Assembly: GCA_020625635.1 (NCBI GenBank)
Contig: JAHLBL010000053.1
Coordinates: 1 to 9,463 of the forward strand
From: a bacterium
Lineage (GTDB): Bacteria; Bacillota; Clostridia; Oscillospirales; Acutalibacteraceae
Direction: 5' to 3'
Length of the DNA: 9,463 nt
Shown one piece after another: positions 1 to 6,761 of this stretch; the first letter of the stretch is position 1, and every line of letters begins with the position of its first letter. Below the pieces are notes generated by a model that was not told the origin of the DNA, ran no database searches, and was given only the letters and a program-made list of their open reading frames with translations. The position numbers and the translations under genes were made by a program.

Positions 1-185
1 AGGCTGATATCCTTTGTAGGATCCTGAGCCTCAAGATAAAGCAGCTGAGCTACAACAACACTTGCGCTTGCGCTGTTAACCTCTTCGGTAAGCATAATGA
101 TTCTGTCGTTTAAAAGACGGGAGTATATATCATATGAGCGTTCACCGCGGTTAGTCTGTTCAACGACATAAGGTATAAGTGCCAT
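1..185 (-). CDS. clpP: ATP-dependent Clp protease proteolytic subunit ClpP, N-terminal part (cut by window edge)
   Basis: This is the start of the serine protease subunit that assembles into the double-ring barrel of the cytosolic Clp protease, fed by ClpX or ClpC ATPases. Only about 61 codons are present. They begin MALIPYVVEQTNRGERSYDI and continue with YSRLLNDRIIMLTEEV and QLLYLEAQDPTKDI, the very conserved ClpP N-terminus (axial loop, first helix and strand). The catalytic Ser, His and Asp lie beyond the left edge and cannot be checked. The ATG at 185-183 follows AAAGGATG about 8 nt upstream. The gene starts 43 bp after the tandem TAA stops of tig with no hairpin between, so co-transcription is likely; tig-clpP(-clpX) is a common Firmicutes order. 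The identity is secure despite truncation. Confidence 0.95.
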   Translation of the reverse strand, partial: MALIPYVVEQTNRGERSYDIYSRLLNDRIIMLTEEVNSASASVVVAQLLYLEAQDPTKDIS

Positions 186-228
186 ATGAATCATCCTTTC
201 TTGTATATAATTGACTTAAATTTGATTA

Positions 229-1509
229 TTATACAGCTTTCGCTTCATCTCTGACGAGCTTCATAGCTCTGTCAACCTTAACATCCTCAGCGAGAGCGTC
301 CTTGGCAATAAACGTCTTGACCTCTTCAGGCTTAACATTATATGACTCAGCAAGCTTATTATATTCTGCCTCAACATCCTCGTCGGAAATTTCGATCTTC
401 TCCTGACGGGCAATAGCCTCGAGAACGAGTCTGAGCTTTACTCTCTTTTCAGCCTGGGGCTTATATGTAGCTTCGATAGCGCCCTGCTCCATGCCAGTGT
501 ACTGCATATATGTCTTGAGGTCCATTCCCTGCTGTCTGAGTCTCATATCGAACTCGTTCATCATATCGCGGACTTCGTTGTTGAACATAGCTTCGGGGAT
601 CTCCTCTGTAACAAGCTCAACAAGCTTATCTGTAAGCTTATCATCAAAGTCTTTCTCAGCCTTCTCCTCAAGACGCTTTGCAACCTTTTCCTTGAGCTCT
701 TCCTTGTACTCCTCAAGAGTATCCTTCTCGGAAACATCCTTAACGAACTCATCGTCAACCTCGGGAAGCTCTTTTGCCTTGATTTCGTGGAGCTTGATCT
801 TGAACTGAGCAGCCTTGCCGGCAAGATTCTCTGCGTGATAATCCTCGGGGAATGTTACGTCGATTGTAAACTCCTCGCCTGTCGAGTGACCTACAACAGC
901 CTCCTCAAAGCCGGGGATAAAGTTTCCGTCACCGAGTCTGAGGTTGTAGTTCTCAGCCTTGCCGCCTTCAAAAGCCTCGCCGTCGGCAAAGCCTTCAAAG
1001 TCGATTACAACGGTATCGCCGTTCTGAGCAGCTCTGTCCTCTACTGTGACCATTCTGCCGTTTCTCTCTCTAACTGCCTGAAGCTCTTCCTCGACAAGCT
1101 CGTCAGTAACTTCTGTCGAGAGCTTCTCAACCTCGATGCCCTTGTAGCCTTCTACAGTGAGCTCAGGAGCGCATGTGATTGTAGCCTTGAAGCTGTAGCC
1201 GTCCTCGGATACCTCCTGTACGGAAAGATCGTCAACGCTTACAGCCTTAAGTCCTGCCTCTACAGTTGCGTCAGCAAGAGCTGAGGGATATGTCTCGTCG
1301 ATAGCATCCTCATAGAATACGTTCTGACCGTACATTCTCTCGATAATATGTCTGGGAGCTTTTCCCTTTCTGAAGCCGGGGATATTGATATTCTTAACCT
1401 GTTTCTTGTAAACCTTTGTAATTGCAGCGTTAAAAGCTTCCTTATCAACGGAAACCTCTAACTCGTATTTGTTTGCGTCCTCAAGTTTTGTAGTATTTTT
1501 TAAACTCAT
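229..1509 (-). CDS. tig: Trigger factor, ribosome-bound chaperone and peptidyl-prolyl isomerase
   Basis: Trigger factor docks at the ribosome exit tunnel and shields nascent chains. The 426-residue product has the usual family length and three-part layout. An N-terminal ribosome-binding domain (about 1-115) carries the signature GFRKGKAP at 45-52. An FKBP-type isomerase domain (about 160-245) includes NGDTVVIDFEG and GFEEAVVGHSTGEEF. A highly charged, helical C-terminal chaperone region runs to the end. The reading frame opens 10 codons earlier (ATG at 1539), but MSLKNTTKLE at 1509 matches the family N-terminus and has GGAGG 7 nt upstream, so I place the start there. An extended -10 promoter lies just upstream, giving a 5' leader of about 44 nt. 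The gene ends in two consecutive TAA codons and is followed by clpP. Confidence 0.97.
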   Translation of the reverse strand: MSLKNTTKLEDANKYELEVSVDKEAFNAAITKVYKKQVKNINIPGFRKGKAPRHIIERMYGQNVFYEDAIDETYPSALADATVEAGLKAVSVDDLSVQEVSEDGYSFKATITCAPELTVEGYKGIEVEKLSTEVTDELVEEELQAVRERNGRMVTVEDRAAQNGDTVVIDFEGFADGEAFEGGKAENYNLRLGDGNFIPGFEEAVVGHSTGEEFTIDVTFPEDYHAENLAGKAAQFKIKLHEIKAKELPEVDDEFVKDVSEKDTLEEYKEELKEKVAKRLEEKAEKDFDDKLTDKLVELVTEEIPEAMFNNEVRDMMNEFDMRLRQQGMDLKTYMQYTGMEQGAIEATYKPQAEKRVKLRLVLEAIARQEKIEISDEDVEAEYNKLAESYNVKPEEVKTFIAKDALAEDVKVDRAMKLVRDEAKAV

Positions 1510-1516
1510 TTTGATT

Positions 1517-1521
1517 CCTCC
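1517..1521 (-). promoter_or_regulatory. Ribosome binding site deciding the tig start
   Basis: GGAGG lies 7 nt before the ATG at 1509. The upstream in-frame ATG codons at 1539 and 1530 have no such site and lie within about 15-25 nt of the predicted transcription start, which argues for the shorter 426-residue protein. Confidence 0.85.
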
Positions 1522-1551
1522 ATAAAGCATACTAATCAATTATTATTAACC

Positions 1552-1561
1552 ATTACGTAAT
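1552..1561. repeat. 10-bp perfect palindrome at the tig transcription start
   Basis: ATTACGTAAT reads the same on both strands. It overlaps the last two bases of the tig -10 box and covers the predicted transcription start. This is a possible small operator half-site arrangement, but a 10-bp palindrome in AT-rich DNA may be chance. Confidence 0.3.
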
Positions 1562-1588
1562 TATAACATTTTTTTTACAATTTAGCAA
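1560..1588 (-). promoter_or_regulatory. Sigma-A-type promoter for tig (extended -10)
   Basis: Reading the minus strand, -35 TTGCTA (1588-1583) is followed by a 17-nt spacer and a perfect -10 TATAAT (1565-1560). The spacer ends in TGT, giving the extended -10 form TGnTATAAT, and contains a run of eight A. Transcription would begin near 1553, about 44 nt before the tig start codon. It lies in the intergenic gap after the metallophosphoesterase gene, so tig-clpP can be its own transcription unit. Confidence 0.85.
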
Positions 1589-1615
1589 TACATATTTGAT
1601 AAATATTGCTCACAT

Positions 1616-1638
1616 AAAACCGCATATTAATGCGTTTT
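1616..1638 (-). terminator. Weak candidate terminator after the metallophosphoesterase gene
   Basis: On the minus strand the stop codon runs straight into AAAACGCAT, a 4-nt loop, ATGCG, one unpaired G and TTTT. The core stem is 5 bp, extended by four A-T pairs past a one-base bulge. The U tract is only four bases, so termination may be partial. The position, between a gene end and the tig promoter, is right for a terminator. Confidence 0.45.
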
Positions 1639-2326
1639 ACCTCACCAAAACAGGCGTAAATGAAACAGCGTCGCAGGAAACAAGTCTGAATCTTATTCCG
1701 CGATATTCTCCGTTAAACGCGCCGCGGATCATATTGCTGCCGTGAATATGACCGTAATAACACTTTTTAACACCGAATTCAAGCATTAAATCAATCATTT
1801 CCGCGCACTCCTGAGTACCGTACAAGGGCGGATAATGGAGAAACACAACGGGTTCTTTTCCGCTTTTTGCGGCACTTTCGAGCGACAGCCTGAGACGACC
1901 GACTTCGCGGTTCATTACAAGCTTATCATCGTCGGATGAATAATCAAGCGTCCATCCCCTTGTACCGCATACGGCATAATCGTCAACAATAAAGTTGTTG
2001 TTAAAAAGGATTTTTATTGTATGAAAACTCTTTTCGTCGAGGAATTTATTGATTTTTGTAAGGGTGTCCCACCAGTAGTCGTGATTTCCCTTCAGCAGAA
2101 TTTTATTTCCGTTGAGCTTGTTTATGTAATCGAAGTCCCGTTCGGTTTCGTTGAGCTTCATTGCCCAGGAAATATCGCCCGCGATTACAACGGTATCATC
2201 GCTGTCGATGAGTCTGTTCCAGTTATACGTAAGCCTTTCAACGTAATTGTCCCAGCCTTTGAAAATGTCCATAGGCTTGTCCGTACCAAGTGAAAGGTGA
2301 AAATCCGCGATTGCGAAAAGCGACAT
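1637..2326 (-). CDS. Calcineurin-like metallophosphoesterase (predicted phosphohydrolase)
   Basis: A cytosolic dimetal phosphoesterase of 229 residues with no signal peptide or membrane segment. All motifs of the calcineurin-like superfamily are present in order: D8-x-H10 in ADFHLS, G50-D51 in AGDISW, GNHD at 80-83, H164 in FLHYPP, and GHIHG with H193 and H195. These ligands bind two metal ions. It resembles the bacterial group of predicted phosphohydrolases often called COG1768-like; that assignment is from memory. Substrate is unknown, and phosphodiesters, phosphomonoesters or nucleotides are all possible. Its ATG shares one base with the thrC stop (TAATG), with GGAG 8 nt upstream inside thrC, so translation is probably coupled to thrC. 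Function in threonine metabolism is not shown. Confidence 0.88.
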   Translation of the reverse strand: MSLFAIADFHLSLGTDKPMDIFKGWDNYVERLTYNWNRLIDSDDTVVIAGDISWAMKLNETERDFDYINKLNGNKILLKGNHDYWWDTLTKINKFLDEKSFHTIKILFNNNFIVDDYAVCGTRGWTLDYSSDDDKLVMNREVGRLRLSLESAAKSGKEPVVFLHYPPLYGTQECAEMIDLMLEFGVKKCYYGHIHGSNMIRGAFNGEYRGIRFRLVSCDAVSFTPVLVR

Positions 2327-3834
2327 TATTTAACTCCGAGTGAGGAAAGAACGTAGTCGGGCATCTCGTTTACCTTTACTACATCCGAGAATCTTGCTTT
2401 TTTATCCTTAAGGCTCGCGAGCGGAGCGGGAATCTCTACGCCCGTGAGTTTATTAAGCATATCTACCATCTCAAACTCAGTTTCAGGAAGATTATCCTCA
2501 CCGTTTACTGCTGTAAGCACTGCGCGTGAGAATTTGTAGGGACTTGCTGTTGAAGCGATCACAACAGGCGTCTTGTCCCCTGTTTCCTGAACATATTTGT
2601 CGTAAACCGAAACGGCTACGGCAGTGTGTGTATCACACAGATAGCCTTCTTCCTTGAAGAATTTGGCGATAACCTTCTTTGTTTCCTCGTCGTCGCAGCA
2701 GCCGCCGTAGAAAGCGGATGTTACGGCGTTCTTAACTTCCTCGGAGACAGTGTATTTTCCGCTTGTCTTAAGAGCGGTCATCCACTCTGCGGTGACAGCA
2801 TCATTATCGCCGGAAAGCTTGTAGAGAAGCCTCTCGAGATTCGAGGATACGAGAATATCCATAGAAGGAGAAATTGTGGTGTAGAACTGACGGTTCTTAT
2901 CATAAACGCCCGAATTGATAAAGTCTGTCAGAACATTGTTTGAGTTTGAAGCACAGATAAACTTGTTGATCGGAAGTCCCATGCAGCAGGCGTAGTATGA
3001 AGCGAGGATATTTCCGAAGTTACCTGTGGGAACAACAACATTGATTTTGTCGCCGAGCTTGATTTTTCCGTCGTTTACGAGCTCGCAGTAGGATGCGATA
3101 TAGTAAACGATCTGAGGAAGAAGTCTGCCCCAGTTTATGGAGTTAGCGGAGCTGAACATCATATTGTTATTGTGGAGTACTTCGTTGATTTCGGCAGTAG
3201 TGAATATTTTCTTAACGCCTGTCTGAGCGTCATCAAAATTGCCCTCAATTGCGCAGACGTTTACATTTGCGCCTTCCTGGGTATTCATCTGGTGCTTCTG
3301 CATCGGACTTACGCCGTCGACAGGATAGAATACAAGGATCTTAGTGTGATCAACATCCTTAAAGCCCTCCAGAGCGGCTTTGCCCGTGTCGCCTGAGGTC
3401 GCTACGAGGATAACGGCGTCCTTGCCGTCATTTGTCTTTTTGAGCGATTTTGTGAGCAGATGAGGAAGAATCTGAAGCGCCATATCCTTGAACGCGCATG
3501 TAGGACCGTGCCAGAGCTCAAGAATGTTCACGTCGTTACCGTTGAACTTCTTATATGCGATCGGAGCGGGATTCTCACCGCCGAATTTCTCAACTGTATA
3601 CGCTTTTTCAACACATTCGTCAATTTCCTCTGCGGTAAAATCGGTAAGGAAATCAGAGAAAACTTTTTTGGCGATACCCTTGTATCCGAGAGAGAGAAGC
3701 TCCTTAAGAGTATCAATATCATATTTGGGAAGCTCCTGAGGAACAAAGAGACCTCCGTCCTTGGAAATACCCTGTGCGATAGCCTGTGACGCGGATACAA
3801 CCTCGTTTTTATTTTCTGTACTGTTATACAACAT
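2326..3834 (-). CDS. thrC: Threonine synthase
   Basis: This PLP enzyme converts O-phosphohomoserine to L-threonine and phosphate, the last step of threonine synthesis in the cytosol. The 502-residue product is of the longer threonine synthase type. The N-terminal region DGGLFVPQELP is typical. The PLP-binding lysine is K116 in GPTCAFKDMAL. Other hallmarks are ATSGDTGKAA at 145-154, NSINWGR at 231-237 and the phosphate-holding PTGNFGN at 269-275. The start ATG at 3834 has AAAGGGTG about 5 nt upstream. It has its own strong promoter, partly inside the preceding dipeptidase gene, and the downstream phosphoesterase overlaps its stop. No thrB or hom is nearby, and no T-box or attenuator leader fits in the leader of about 29 nt. 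Confidence 0.96.
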   Translation of the reverse strand: MLYNSTENKNEVVSASQAIAQGISKDGGLFVPQELPKYDIDTLKELLSLGYKGIAKKVFSDFLTDFTAEEIDECVEKAYTVEKFGGENPAPIAYKKFNGNDVNILELWHGPTCAFKDMALQILPHLLTKSLKKTNDGKDAVILVATSGDTGKAALEGFKDVDHTKILVFYPVDGVSPMQKHQMNTQEGANVNVCAIEGNFDDAQTGVKKIFTTAEINEVLHNNNMMFSSANSINWGRLLPQIVYYIASYCELVNDGKIKLGDKINVVVPTGNFGNILASYYACCMGLPINKFICASNSNNVLTDFINSGVYDKNRQFYTTISPSMDILVSSNLERLLYKLSGDNDAVTAEWMTALKTSGKYTVSEEVKNAVTSAFYGGCCDDEETKKVIAKFFKEEGYLCDTHTAVAVSVYDKYVQETGDKTPVVIASTASPYKFSRAVLTAVNGEDNLPETEFEMVDMLNKLTGVEIPAPLASLKDKKARFSDVVKVNEMPDYVLSSLGVK

Positions 3835-3869
3835 AAAATCACCCTTTCGAATGTTGTTTTCAACTTATT

Positions 3870-3898
3870 ATTATAACTTAAATATTACCTTTTGTCAA
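3870..3898 (-). promoter_or_regulatory. Full-consensus sigma-A promoter for thrC
   Basis: TTGACA (3898-3893), a spacer of exactly 17 nt, and TATAAT (3875-3870) match the housekeeping consensus at all twelve positions. The -35 box lies in the last codons of the dipeptidase gene (stop at 3887-3885). Transcription would start near 3863, leaving a leader of about 29 nt. That leader begins with a tiny hairpin GTTG-AAAA-CAAC (3864-3853), which could stabilise the 5' end. Confidence 0.92.
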
Positions 3899-4817
3899 AG
3901 TTTTGACAGAATTTGAAGGCATTTTCAAAGAAAATCTTATTTACAAGCGTTTCGCTGTAGTTTTCTTTTAAAAACATCTCGTATATTTCACTCATGGAGT
4001 CAATTCCAGAAATATCATCAGGGAGTTCGCAGCCGTCGAAATCAGCGCCGATAGCGACAGTATTTTCTCCGTCCAAGGATAAAAAATGCTCTGCGTGTCT
4101 TAGAATATCTGTTTTTGACGCAGTGTCGGGATTGTTGTTTAAAAAATACTTGTGAAAATTCAGTCCGACTATTCCGCCGCGTTTGGATATAATCTTAAAC
4201 TGTTCATCGGTAAGATTGCGCTTGTGATTGGTTACTGCTCTCGAATTCGAGTGAGTTGCTACAATAGGTTTGGTTGAATGAGTAAACACATCATACATAA
4301 GTCTGTCGCTGGCGTGAGAAACATCAATTGTAATATTGTTATTCTCGAGTTTTTTTATAACTTCTATACCAAAAGGAGTGATGCCGTTTGAGTGGGATAC
4401 CATCGCTCCAGCTCCGAGCTCGTTGCGTCCGTTCCATGTCAGCGTTACAAATTTCACTCCGCAGTTAATGAATAATTCAATATTATCAAGTTTTCCCGCG
4501 AGAGGAGAGGCGTTTTCTACCGTGAAAACCGCTCCCTTTCCCCCGTTTTCTTCAACTCTTTTTATATCTTCATACGATCGGATAATTGTGATCCCGAACT
4601 TTTCACATTGTTCCCGAAGCCTGCTATAAGCCTGTAAAAACATCTCGGTCGCGTTTTCACCTTTGATTTCCTCAGGAACACAGATCGCAAAACACTGAAT
4701 ATATGTGTTGATGTATGAGGATTTCTGAGGTGTAATGTGAAAATCAGGGTTTGAAATATCTGTATTTTTTACGAGTGACTCATAGATCGTGTCACAATGA
4801 AGGTCAAAAAGCCGCAT
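3885..4817 (-). CDS. Membrane dipeptidase family (peptidase M19) zinc dipeptidase
   Basis: A 310-residue member of the renal-dipeptidase family, which cleaves a range of dipeptides using a two-zinc centre in a TIM-barrel fold. Metal and active-site motifs are all visible: H7 and D9 in FDLHCDT, bridging E101 in TVENA, H168 in DVSHAS, H189 in ATHSNSRA, the substrate-side R200 in HKRNL, and D259 in IGADFDG. No signal peptide is seen, so despite the family name the enzyme is probably cytosolic. The frame opens at 4847, but ATG 4817 has AGGAGG 6 nt upstream and the family N-terminus, so it is preferred. That start overlaps the end of yraN by 14 bp. It is the last gene of the rplS-to-dipeptidase run. 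The exact substrate cannot be read from sequence. Confidence 0.92.
   Translation of the reverse strand: MRLFDLHCDTIYESLVKNTDISNPDFHITPQKSSYINTYIQCFAICVPEEIKGENATEMFLQAYSRLREQCEKFGITIIRSYEDIKRVEENGGKGAVFTVENASPLAGKLDNIELFINCGVKFVTLTWNGRNELGAGAMVSHSNGITPFGIEVIKKLENNNITIDVSHASDRLMYDVFTHSTKPIVATHSNSRAVTNHKRNLTDEQFKIISKRGGIVGLNFHKYFLNNNPDTASKTDILRHAEHFLSLDGENTVAIGADFDGCELPDDISGIDSMSEIYEMFLKENYSETLVNKIFFENAFKFCQNFDKR
3893..3908. repeat. 16-bp inverted repeat over the thrC -35 box
   Basis: TGTCAAA and TTTGACA are perfect 7-bp arms separated by 2 bp. One arm contains the complete thrC -35 hexamer; the whole repeat lies inside the dipeptidase coding region. Dyad symmetry over a -35 box is typical of a repressor operator, but no regulator is encoded here and the symmetry could be coincidental. 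Confidence 0.4.
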
Positions 4818-5187
4818 ATTTTCCCTCCTGTTGAAAAGCGTTTTCAAGGTAGTTTATGCTCATCTTCCCTTTTGAGTTAACAATAACCTCCGCGATATCA
4901 AAACGCGGTTGTTTATCTGTTCTGTGTTTCTGAAGGAAGATGTTTGACGTGCGCAGTATTCTCATACGCTTTTTATAATCAACCGAAAACCTCGGCTCGA
5001 GCATCTGCCCTTCCTGACGTGTTTTTACCTCAACAAAGATGATGTAGTTTTTATCCTCGGCGATAATATCGATCTCGCCTGTCTTTTCTGTGTAATTAAG
5101 AGTAATGATTCTAAATTTATTCTTTTTAAGAAATTTAACTACTGCTTTTTCACCTTTGTTGCCTTTGTTTCTTTTCTCAGTAATCAT
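4804..5187 (-). CDS. yraN: YraN/UPF0102 family nuclease-like protein
   Basis: A small 127-residue protein of the UPF0102 family, whose core resembles the restriction-endonuclease/Holliday-junction-resolvase fold. The basic N-terminus with KGNKGEKAVVKFL is followed by the diagnostic GEIDIIAED (37-45) and FVEVKTR (51-57). E38, D40, E53 and K55 form the nuclease-type acidic/Lys set. PRFDIAEV (95-102) is the third conserved block. The biochemical role of the family is not settled. It directly follows rnhB with a 4-bp ATGA overlap, a very common pairing, so translation is probably coupled. It overlaps the dipeptidase start by 14 bp. I see no missing motif. Confidence 0.92.
   Translation of the reverse strand: MITEKRNKGNKGEKAVVKFLKKNKFRIITLNYTEKTGEIDIIAEDKNYIIFVEVKTRQEGQMLEPRFSVDYKKRMRILRTSNIFLQKHRTDKQPRFDIAEVIVNSKGKMSINYLENAFQQEGKYAAF
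4824..4829 (-). promoter_or_regulatory. Ribosome binding site deciding the dipeptidase start
   Basis: A full AGGAGG lies 6 nt before the ATG at 4817, inside the last codons of yraN. The upstream in-frame ATG at 4847 would give ten extra residues not typical of the family. Confidence 0.88.
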
Positions 5188-5795
5188 TTGTTTAAAATTT
5201 TCTTCAGAAAACTCAGTCTGTGGATCTCACATGGACCGTATTTCAAAATAGCATCCGTGTGTCCTTTTGTACCGTACCCTTTGTGCTTATCAAACCCGTA
5301 CACAGGATATTTTTCCGCATATTCATAGCATAGCCTGTCACGGCTGACTTTGGCTAAAATCGAGGCAGCGGCTATAGACATGGATTTTGCGTCTCCCTTG
5401 ATAACATATTCGCACGGAATATCGAGCGGAGGCAGACGGTTTCCGTCAATAAGAGCGTATTTCGCTCTCGGGCTTAAGCCCTCTACAGCGCGTCGCATAG
5501 CAAGCATAGTTGCGTTTAGAATATTCATTTCCTCTATTTCTTCTACTGAAGCAAATGCTATTGAGTACGCAAGCACCTCGTTTTTAATAACATCATACAA
5601 TGCTTCGCGCTTTTTTTCGCTGAGCTTTTTTGAGTCGTTAACGCCTTCGATAATCTGTCCCTCGTGAAGAATTACAGCGGCGGCACATACAGGACCCGCG
5701 AGAGGACCTCTTCCTGCTTCGTCAACTCCGCAAATGAGGTTGAAGCCTTTGTTTCTTGTTTCTTTTTCGTATAACAGCCAGTCAATGCTTTCCAT
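5184..5795 (-). CDS. rnhB: Ribonuclease HII
   Basis: RNase HII nicks the RNA strand of RNA-DNA hybrids and starts removal of single ribonucleotides misincorporated in DNA. The 203-residue length is normal for the family. The catalytic carboxylates are in place: D25 and E26 in GVDEAGRGPLAGP, D117 in ALIDGNRLP, and D135 in KGDAKS, followed by IAAASILAKVSRDR. The C-terminal YGFDKHKGYGTKGH block is also typical. The ATG at 5795 has only a weak site (GGA 8 nt upstream); a stronger AAAGG is about 15 nt away, too far for ideal use. It lies 29 bp after rbgA and overlaps yraN by ATGA, so expression probably depends on the operon. Confidence 0.96.
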   Translation of the reverse strand: MESIDWLLYEKETRNKGFNLICGVDEAGRGPLAGPVCAAAVILHEGQIIEGVNDSKKLSEKKREALYDVIKNEVLAYSIAFASVEEIEEMNILNATMLAMRRAVEGLSPRAKYALIDGNRLPPLDIPCEYVIKGDAKSMSIAAASILAKVSRDRLCYEYAEKYPVYGFDKHKGYGTKGHTDAILKYGPCEIHRLSFLKKILNK

Positions 5796-5824
5796 ATTAA
5801 TTATCCATAGCCTTTCTTACTGAT

Positions 5825-6691
5825 TTATTCGGGATATTCCAGTGTGATATTGCCGAATTTGCCGTCTCTGTATTCATCAAAAATAAGATTAGCCGCTCTT
5901 TCCGTATTGATTTCACCGCCTGAAATAAGCATACCTCTTTTTCTTCCGATAAGCTCGAGCAGCTCGTAGGATGTAATATCTGAAATATCCGATGCGTTTA
6001 GTTTAAACCTCTGCAAAAACTGTTCTGTGGGCTTCTTTATCATAACCGAAAGGAAATCGCACGCGAGCAGTTCGATATCAAGAATATTGTCCTTAATAGC
6101 GCCTGTAAACGCAAGGTGAAGCCCGACTGTCTCATCATCAAATTTAGGCCACAATACTCCCGGAGTGTCGAGCATTTCAAGGTCTGAGGATATTGTATAC
6201 CACTGATTTCCTCGTGTTACTCCCGGTCTGTCCTCAACCTTTGCGCGTGTTTGCTTGGAAATGCGGTTGATGAATGATGATTTACCTACGTTCGGGATAC
6301 CGACTATCATAATACGGAGAATTGGATTCACCATACCCTTTGCTTTCTGAGCCTTAAACTTTTCACTTAGTATTTTCCTTACGGCGGGAACAAACTGATT
6401 AAGCCCTTTTCCGCTTTTGCAGTCTACGGCAAGCGCTGTCACGCCTTGGCTTTCATAGTGCTTGATCCAGAGCTGAGTAGCTTTTTTATCGGCTTTATCC
6501 GATTTGTTTAAAAGTACAAGCTTTGGTTTATTCTGAATAATTTCCGCTAAATCGGGATTGCTGCTGCTGATTGGAATTCTTGCGTCGATTATTTCGACTA
6601 CAAGGTCAATAAGCTTCAGTCCTGCCTGTATTTTTCTTTTGGTTTTGGTCATATGACCTGGAAACCACTGAATTGTCTGATTACCGCTCAT
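5825..6691 (-). CDS. rbgA: Ribosome biogenesis GTPase RbgA (YlqF), 50S assembly factor
   Basis: RbgA is a circularly permuted GTPase that acts late in 50S subunit maturation. The 288 residues show the permuted motif order: G4 NKSD (62-65), G5 CKSGKG (91-96), G1 GIPNVGKSS (131-139), G2 threonine T159 in PGVTRGNQ, and G3 DTPG (175-178). The N-terminal WFPGHM (9-14) contains the histidine (H13) reported as catalytic in the Bacillus protein. A helical C-terminal RNA-binding (ANTAR-like) region follows. The ATG at 6691 has AAAGGGG about 7 nt upstream. It sits between lepB and rnhB in the classical rplS-lepB-rbgA-rnhB order, with a hairpin and candidate promoter just before it. Confidence 0.96.
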   Translation of the reverse strand: MSGNQTIQWFPGHMTKTKRKIQAGLKLIDLVVEIIDARIPISSSNPDLAEIIQNKPKLVLLNKSDKADKKATQLWIKHYESQGVTALAVDCKSGKGLNQFVPAVRKILSEKFKAQKAKGMVNPILRIMIVGIPNVGKSSFINRISKQTRAKVEDRPGVTRGNQWYTISSDLEMLDTPGVLWPKFDDETVGLHLAFTGAIKDNILDIELLACDFLSVMIKKPTEQFLQRFKLNASDISDITSYELLELIGRKRGMLISGGEINTERAANLIFDEYRDGKFGNITLEYPE

Positions 6692-6715
6692 AATTATTCC
6701 CCTTTAATAGAAATA

Positions 6716-6747
6716 AGCTCACATCTATTATACAACAGATGTGAGCT
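6716..6747 (-). terminator. Hairpin between lepB and rbgA, candidate terminator or attenuator
   Basis: An 11-bp perfect stem, AGCTCACATCT with AGATGTGAGCT, encloses a 10-nt loop. It starts 14 bp after the lepB stop. On the minus strand it is followed by TTATTTCTATT, a broken U tract, so it could terminate lepB transcripts partly or protect the 3' end of a processed mRNA. The same DNA holds a -10 hexamer in the loop. Confidence 0.6.
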
Positions 6748-6756
6748 ATAAAACAA
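6727..6756 (-). promoter_or_regulatory. Candidate promoter for rbgA overlapping the hairpin
   Basis: A perfect TATAAT (6732-6727) lies in the hairpin loop, with TTGTTT (6756-6751) 18 nt upstream as a poor -35 box. Transcription would begin near 6720, within the second arm, so its RNA could not form the hairpin. The -10 is good, the -35 weak; activity is uncertain. Confidence 0.4.
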
Positions 6757-6761
6757 TATCA

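Noticed and set aside
186..228. Terminator or promoter between tig and clpP
   Set aside because: The 43-bp gap has no stem-loop and no paired -35/-10 boxes, only the clpP ribosome site.
787..1284. 165-residue open frame on the plus strand
   Set aside because: It lies wholly antisense to tig, whose minus-strand product has full family motifs. The translation resembles no family I know and is rich in Ser, Leu and Cys, as expected for an antisense shadow.
3460..3789. 109-residue plus-strand frame opposite thrC, and others like it at 3172-3396 and 2626-2943
   Set aside because: They are antisense to strongly conserved thrC codons and lack convincing start signals or family motifs.
3835..3884. 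T-box or threonine attenuator before thrC
   Set aside because: The predicted leader is only about 29 nt and holds just a 4-bp hairpin, too small for a T-box or a leader-peptide attenuator.
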